Part shown: positions 35,349 through 38,911 of the stretch, one piece after another
Numbering within the stretch: position 1 is the first letter of the stretch
How the letters are laid out: each line of letters starts with the position of its first letter
Assembly (NCBI GenBank): GCA_964524185.1
Contig: CAZGCI010000033.1
Span: forward strand, 1-38,911
Reading direction: 5' to 3'
From: Thiohalocapsa sp964524185
GTDB taxonomy: Bacteria; Pseudomonadota; Gammaproteobacteria; Chromatiales; Chromatiaceae
DNA: 38,911 nt
The notes under the pieces: generated by a model
Told to the model about the DNA's origin: nothing
The model's database searches: none
The model's input: the letters and a program-made list of their open reading frames with translations, nothing else
Translations under genes and position numbers: made by a program

Positions 35349-36125
35349 TCAGTCGAAGCGGGTCACCTGCGCCGAGCGCCACCAGTCGTAGTGGGTGGAG
35401 GCGAGTGCCTCCGAGCTGGGAAACGGGTAATAGGCAAATGCTTCGTGGTCGCCAACGTAGAAGCCGCGCTCGACCATGCGATAGATCACCCCCTGCTTCA
35501 CCTGCTTCAGCACCAGTTTGCTGTCCTTGGTGTTGTGCTCGAAGTCGAGCAGCACGTCGCGCAGATGGCTGATGCCGGTATAGGGCAGGTCATCCGCGTT
35601 CCCGTGGGCCGGATCCGCGGACAGTTCGCCGAGCTTGAGCTCCGCGAAGGCGATGCGCGGGACGTTCACCGGATGCGACGGATGGGTGATGGCATTGCAG
35701 AAGTCATGCGGCTCCAGCCGGCTCGCCACCAGGGGCTGCACCGGGCAAAACTCTTGGTAGAGGTGCAACGGGTGCTCGCTGTCGGGCGTGTAGTCAGCAC
35801 ACGTCAGCTCCAGCGTGCGGCCATCGGCGGTGACCAGGTAGAGGTTCCCGAGTGCAGACACGGGCACCCGCGCGAGCACATCGTAGATGCCCAGGTACAC
35901 CGAGGACTTGGGGGCGCCACTGGGCTGGGTGATGCAGCGCTCATCCGCGAGCTGGTAGGCAAAGTCACCGCCGCGGAAGGCTGAGTCCACTTCGAAGAAG
36001 ATGGCCTCGCCATGGGCGTGGAGATGGCGGCCGACCGCGTAGTAAGCGCCAAAGGCACTCGGCGCCAGCTGCGAGGCGATCAACGCCTCTGGGATCAGCG
36101 ACAGGTACAACCGGTAATCGCTCAT
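35349..36125 (-). CDS. Unrecognised protein next to PPi-dependent phosphofructokinase
   Basis: A 258-residue soluble protein with a clear coding pattern that I cannot assign to a named family. It begins MSDYRLYLSLIPEALIASQL and continues with LAPSAFGAYYAVG. A central SSVYLGIYDVLARVPVSALGNLYLVTADGRTLEL segment (shown in two parts: SSVYLGIYDVLARVP and ALGNLYLVTADGRTLEL) looks like beta-strands, followed by LYQEFCPVQPLVASRLEP. No membrane segment or signal peptide is visible. It lies between pfp and the pyrophosphatase genes on the same strand, suggesting a role in PPi or sugar-phosphate metabolism, for example regulating PFP; this is inference only. Confidence 0.8.
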   Translation of the reverse strand: MSDYRLYLSLIPEALIASQLAPSAFGAYYAVGRHLHAHGEAIFFEVDSAFRGGDFAYQLADERCITQPSGAPKSSVYLGIYDVLARVPVSALGNLYLVTADGRTLELTCADYTPDSEHPLHLYQEFCPVQPLVASRLEPHDFCNAITHPSHPVNVPRIAFAELKLGELSADPAHGNADDLPYTGISHLRDVLLDFEHNTKDSKLVLKQVKQGVIYRMVERGFYVGDHEAFAYYPFPSSEALASTHYDWWRSAQVTRFD

Positions 36126-36271
36126 CGATACCCCCGTGGATCCAAACCGGTCGGTTGCGAAGACTCATGGCTCGCGTCAGGAACCTACGCTAACGGAAAA
36201 GCTCGGGATTTGCAGCAACGGTTTTTGCTGCCCAACGCCCCGCGGCGCTGAGGCCACGCGAGCAATCAGGC
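36126..36271. other. Intergenic stretch between pfp and the unknown gene
   Basis: 146 bases on the minus-strand transcript after pfp. No gene; no convincing terminator seen, so read-through from pfp into the unknown gene is possible. Confidence 0.4.
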
Positions 36272-37525
36272 TTACAGCTCAAAGGGCCCGAGCTTCTTCG
36301 CGACGGCGGCGTTCTCCAGCGTCACGTACCTCGGCAACCCGTTTGCGTAGGGCGGATAGTCCTCGCCCGAGATCAAGGGGTACAAGTACTCGCGACACTT
36401 GTCGGTGATGCCGTAGCCATCCTCGCTAATGAAATCCCGCGGCATGAACTTCTCGACATTGGCGACATCGGCCAACTGCGCCTCGCCGATCTCCCAGACG
36501 TAGGGCTCCGAGGACTTGCGCACCACCGTGGGCATGATGGCGTTGTGGCCCGCACAGGCGTACTCCACCGCCGCCTTGCCCAGCGCATAGGCCTGCTCCA
36601 CGTCGGACTTGGAGGCCAGGTGCCGAGCGGCGCGCTGGAGATAGTCCGCCACGGCCCAGTGAAATTTGTACCCGAGCGCCTCCTTGACCATGTTGGCCAC
36701 CACGGGCGCCGCCCCGCCGAGCTGCGCGTGGCCGAAGGCGTCACGCGTGCCCTGCTCGGCCAGGAAGCGCCCATCCGGGTAATGGCAGCCCTCGGAGACG
36801 ACGACGGAGCAGTAGCCGTGGGCCTCGACCTTGGCCTGCACGGCGGCCATGAACTTGTCCTGATCGAACTCGATCTCCGGGAACAGCGTCAGCACCGGAA
36901 TGCCCTGATCCGCCACCAGCGCCCCGGCGGCGGCAATCCAGCCGGCGTGACGGCCCATGACCTCCAGCACGAAGAGCTTGGTGGAGGTGGCACACATCGA
37001 GCGAACGTCGAAGCTCGCCTCGAGTGTCGAGGTGGCGATGTACTTGGCGACGCTGCCGAAGCCTGGGCAGTTGTCGGTGATGGGCAAGTCGTTGTCCACG
37101 GTCTTCGGCACATGGACGGCCTGCACCGGGAAGCCCATCTTCTCCGACAGCTGGCTGACCTTGTAGCACGTGTCGGCAGAGTCCCCGCCACCGTTGTAGA
37201 AGAAGTAGCCGATGTTGTGGGCCCTGAAGACCTCGATGAGGCGCTCGTATTCGCGCTGGTTGGCCTCCAGGCTCTTCAGCTTGTAGCGGCAGGAGCCGAA
37301 GGCGCCGGAGGGGGTGTAACGGAGCGCCGCGATGTTTTCCGCAGATTCCTGATTGGTGTCGATGAGCTCCTCGGTCAGTGCACCAATGATGCCGTTGCGC
37401 CCAGCATAGACATTGGCGATCTTATCGGTGTGCTGGCGGGCCGTCTCGATGACACCGCAGGCGGAGGCATTGATCACGGCCGTCACACCGCCGGACTGGG
37501 CATAGAAGGCATTCTTCGCAGGCAT
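36272..37525 (-). CDS. pfp: PPi-dependent 6-phosphofructokinase
   Basis: A 417-residue enzyme interconverting fructose 6-phosphate plus PPi and fructose 1,6-bisphosphate plus phosphate. The donor site reads YNGGGDSADT (residues 110-119), and PKTVDND (140-146) carries the Lys that marks PPi-type enzymes, where ATP-dependent ones have Gly. MGRHAGW at 190-196 binds the substrate. AGAGGTGA lies seven bases before ATG. In autotrophs this reversible enzyme can also act on sedoheptulose phosphates of the Calvin cycle. Its setting beside pyrophosphatases suggests coordinated PPi use. Confidence 0.95.
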   Translation of the reverse strand: MPAKNAFYAQSGGVTAVINASACGVIETARQHTDKIANVYAGRNGIIGALTEELIDTNQESAENIAALRYTPSGAFGSCRYKLKSLEANQREYERLIEVFRAHNIGYFFYNGGGDSADTCYKVSQLSEKMGFPVQAVHVPKTVDNDLPITDNCPGFGSVAKYIATSTLEASFDVRSMCATSTKLFVLEVMGRHAGWIAAAGALVADQGIPVLTLFPEIEFDQDKFMAAVQAKVEAHGYCSVVVSEGCHYPDGRFLAEQGTRDAFGHAQLGGAAPVVANMVKEALGYKFHWAVADYLQRAARHLASKSDVEQAYALGKAAVEYACAGHNAIMPTVVRKSSEPYVWEIGEAQLADVANVEKFMPRDFISEDGYGITDKCREYLYPLISGEDYPPYANGLPRYVTLENAAVAKKLGPFEL

Positions 37526-37914
37526 GGGCTGTCACCTCTGGTGTAGTCGATGGAAACGGTTGCCGCCGTGGGCCGAGGCCCTAGCCAGCGCCGCGGTCCC
37601 GCAGGGCACAAGCCTACAAAATCGCCGCTGCGGGCGCATCGAAATCGCGCTGATGGGCGCTTCGATCGGCTCGGTACGGGTAGCATCTGCGGCCGAGGCC
37701 GCAGCACCGGCAGCCTCCACGGGCCCGCACCGCGACGCACGGGCCAGGGGTCACGCGTATCCTTGGCCAAAACGCCAACCACCCCGCACGCGTGCAGCCG
37801 CGTCGAGCGTCGACAAGTCCTGCAGCGGCGCGCGCCCGTGGGGTCGTTTCGAGCATGCAGCGATTGGGCCGGCCGACCCGCGCAGGCCACCGGAGAGCGC
37901 AAGCAACAACCGCG
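37526..37914. other. Divergent intergenic region, pfp and nuclease
   Basis: 389 bases between the pfp start (minus) and the ERCC4-nuclease start (plus). No gene is supported; upstream in-frame codons of the nuclease frame encode low-complexity Arg/Ala sequence. It should contain divergent promoters. Confidence 0.45.
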
Positions 37915-38763
37915 ATGTCAGCCAAACCCGCCAGCATCAGCGTCGTTGCCGATGATCGTGAGCCCGCGCAGGGCGTGCTCGCCGAGCTACGTCGGCTGCC
38001 ACAGGTCAGCGTGCGCACCGAGCGCCTGCCGGTCGGCGACTACCGCGTCGACGACCAACTGCTGTTCGAGCGCAAGACTCTGGTGGATTTGGTCCGGTCC
38101 ATCAAAGACGGGCGTCTGTTCACGCAAGCGTTGAGGCTGGTGAACGCGCCAGAGCGCGGAATCATCGTGCTCGAGGGCCGCAGCGCTGATCTAGCGAAGA
38201 GCCGAATGTCCCGCCCGGCCATCCAGGGCGCCCTGACGATGCTGGCGCTGGAGATGGGGCTACCCATCTTGCGGGCGATCGACCCCGCCGAAACCGCGGG
38301 ATTGATGCTCATCGCCGCCCGCCAGCGTCGTGCCATCGCGACTGGAGCTCTGCCGCGTCACGGCCAGCGCCCGCACGGCAAACACCGGCTGCAAAACCAC
38401 ATCCTGCAAGGGTTACCAGGTATTGGACCCGTTCGTGCGCAGCGTCTGATCGATCACTTCGGCAGCATCGAGGCCGTGATCACGGCGCCGGCGGCCGAGC
38501 TTGCAGCCACGCCCGGCATCGGCAGCAACACCGCGGCGCTCATCCGCTGGGCCGTTGAAGAACCGGCGGCGCGCTACGCAGTGCCAGAGCCCGTGCGCCT
38601 GCGCTCGACTGATATCATTCCCGTCGCGCGCTCCGCGGCGCCCCAAATGGGACGTCCCGAAGACCGACGCCACACCCAACCGCAGGGGCTTGCGTGGCCG
38701 GTCCGCCCGCCGCAGCGAGACCTCGTCCAACCGGTATTAGGATTCGTCAGAACTCACCCATGA
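37915..38763 (+). CDS. XPF/ERCC4-type nuclease with helix-hairpin-helix domain
   Basis: About 282 residues from ATG 37915 (MSAKPASISVVADDREP). The ERCC4 catalytic signature G-D-x(n)-E-R-K-x3-D is intact: Gly41-Asp42 in LPVGDYRVDD, Glu52-Arg53-Lys54 and Asp58. A second half has a tandem helix-hairpin-helix unit (LQGLPGIGPVRAQRLIDHFG and LAATPGIGSNTAALIRW). The organisation resembles the nuclease half of archaeal Hef/XPF, which cuts branched DNA; no helicase domain is present. The C-terminal 50 residues are Pro/Arg-rich. It overlaps the next gene by an ATGA, so they may be co-translated. Confidence 0.85.
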   Translation: MSAKPASISVVADDREPAQGVLAELRRLPQVSVRTERLPVGDYRVDDQLLFERKTLVDLVRSIKDGRLFTQALRLVNAPERGIIVLEGRSADLAKSRMSRPAIQGALTMLALEMGLPILRAIDPAETAGLMLIAARQRRAIATGALPRHGQRPHGKHRLQNHILQGLPGIGPVRAQRLIDHFGSIEAVITAPAAELAATPGIGSNTAALIRWAVEEPAARYAVPEPVRLRSTDIIPVARSAAPQMGRPEDRRHTQPQGLAWPVRPPQRDLVQPVLGFVRTHP

Positions 38764-38911
38764 ACCGACCTTTGCTCGTGACCGGTGCCGTGTTTGGGCT
38801 GATCGCCGTGCTCTTTGGCGCCTTTGGTGCCCATGGCCTGGCGGGGAGCGTGAGCGCGGAGCGCCTGGCGGTCTGGGAGACCGGCGCGCACTACCTCGGC
38901 TGGCATGCGAC
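38760..38911 (+). CDS. DUF423 family small membrane protein, cut by the window edge
   Basis: The first 50 residues of a DUF423-type inner-membrane protein. It begins MNRPLLVTGAVFGLIAVLFG, then AFGAHGL, which matches the family N-terminal helix with the AFGAHGL motif. A later WETGAHYLGWHA corresponds to the usual W-x-T-x-x-x-Y-x-x-x-H-A. The function of the family is unknown. The start overlaps the nuclease stop; the 3' end lies outside the window. Confidence 0.88.
   Translation, partial: MNRPLLVTGAVFGLIAVLFGAFGAHGLAGSVSAERLAVWETGAHYLGWHA

Overview
The window suggests a GC-rich, autotrophic gammaproteobacterium, most likely a sulfur-oxidising or purple-sulfur relative in the Chromatiales. That placement is inferred from an alpha-carboxysome locus with form IA Rubisco, CbbR, two membrane pyrophosphatases and a PPi-type phosphofructokinase. 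It is a draft assembly: a run of 10 Ns lies at 19971-19980, just upstream of csoS2.

Layout. (1) 1-8112 is accessory DNA. A tightly overlapping minus-strand operon encodes three consecutive, different dynamin-like GTPases and a small protein of unknown function (6396 down to 531). It is flanked by an eroded IS3-family transposase and a ParD/ParE toxin-antitoxin pair in which each gene appears to have lost one base. (2) 8113-12071, minus strand: an isochorismatase-fold hydrolase, then purE, purK and cbbR, with cbbR and purK overlapping. (3) 12381-22134, minus strand: the carboxysome operon, in transcription order cbbL, cbbS, csoS2, csoSCA, csoS4A, csoS4B, three csoS1 shell genes, a bacterioferritin-like gene, an acRAF-like gene, and a 57-residue disordered protein ending in a Trp-containing tail that could be McdB. 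No mcdA/ParA, csoS1D, cbbQ or cbbO lies in the window. (4) 22488-26427: djlA with a CbiM-like membrane protein, an aldo/keto reductase and lgt. (5) 26913-29707: a TldD/TldE-type pair. (6) 29753-37525, minus strand: a pyrophosphate cluster with soluble pyrophosphatase, a K+-independent and a K+-dependent type membrane pyrophosphatase, an unrecognised 258-residue protein, and PPi-dependent phosphofructokinase. (7) 37915 to the end: an XPF/ERCC4-type nuclease coupled to a DUF423 membrane protein cut by the window edge.

How the genes work together. Region 3 builds the CO2-fixing compartment, and CbbR is its probable regulator. Region 6 recovers energy from the PPi that biosynthesis releases and uses PPi in sugar phosphate interconversion, which fits an autotroph. 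A roughly 230-bp dispersed non-coding repeat occurs three times, each time between genes; one copy sits inside the carboxysome operon. The least explained parts of the window are the three-dynamin operon, the possible orphan McdB, the repeat family and the unknown gene beside the PPi-dependent phosphofructokinase.
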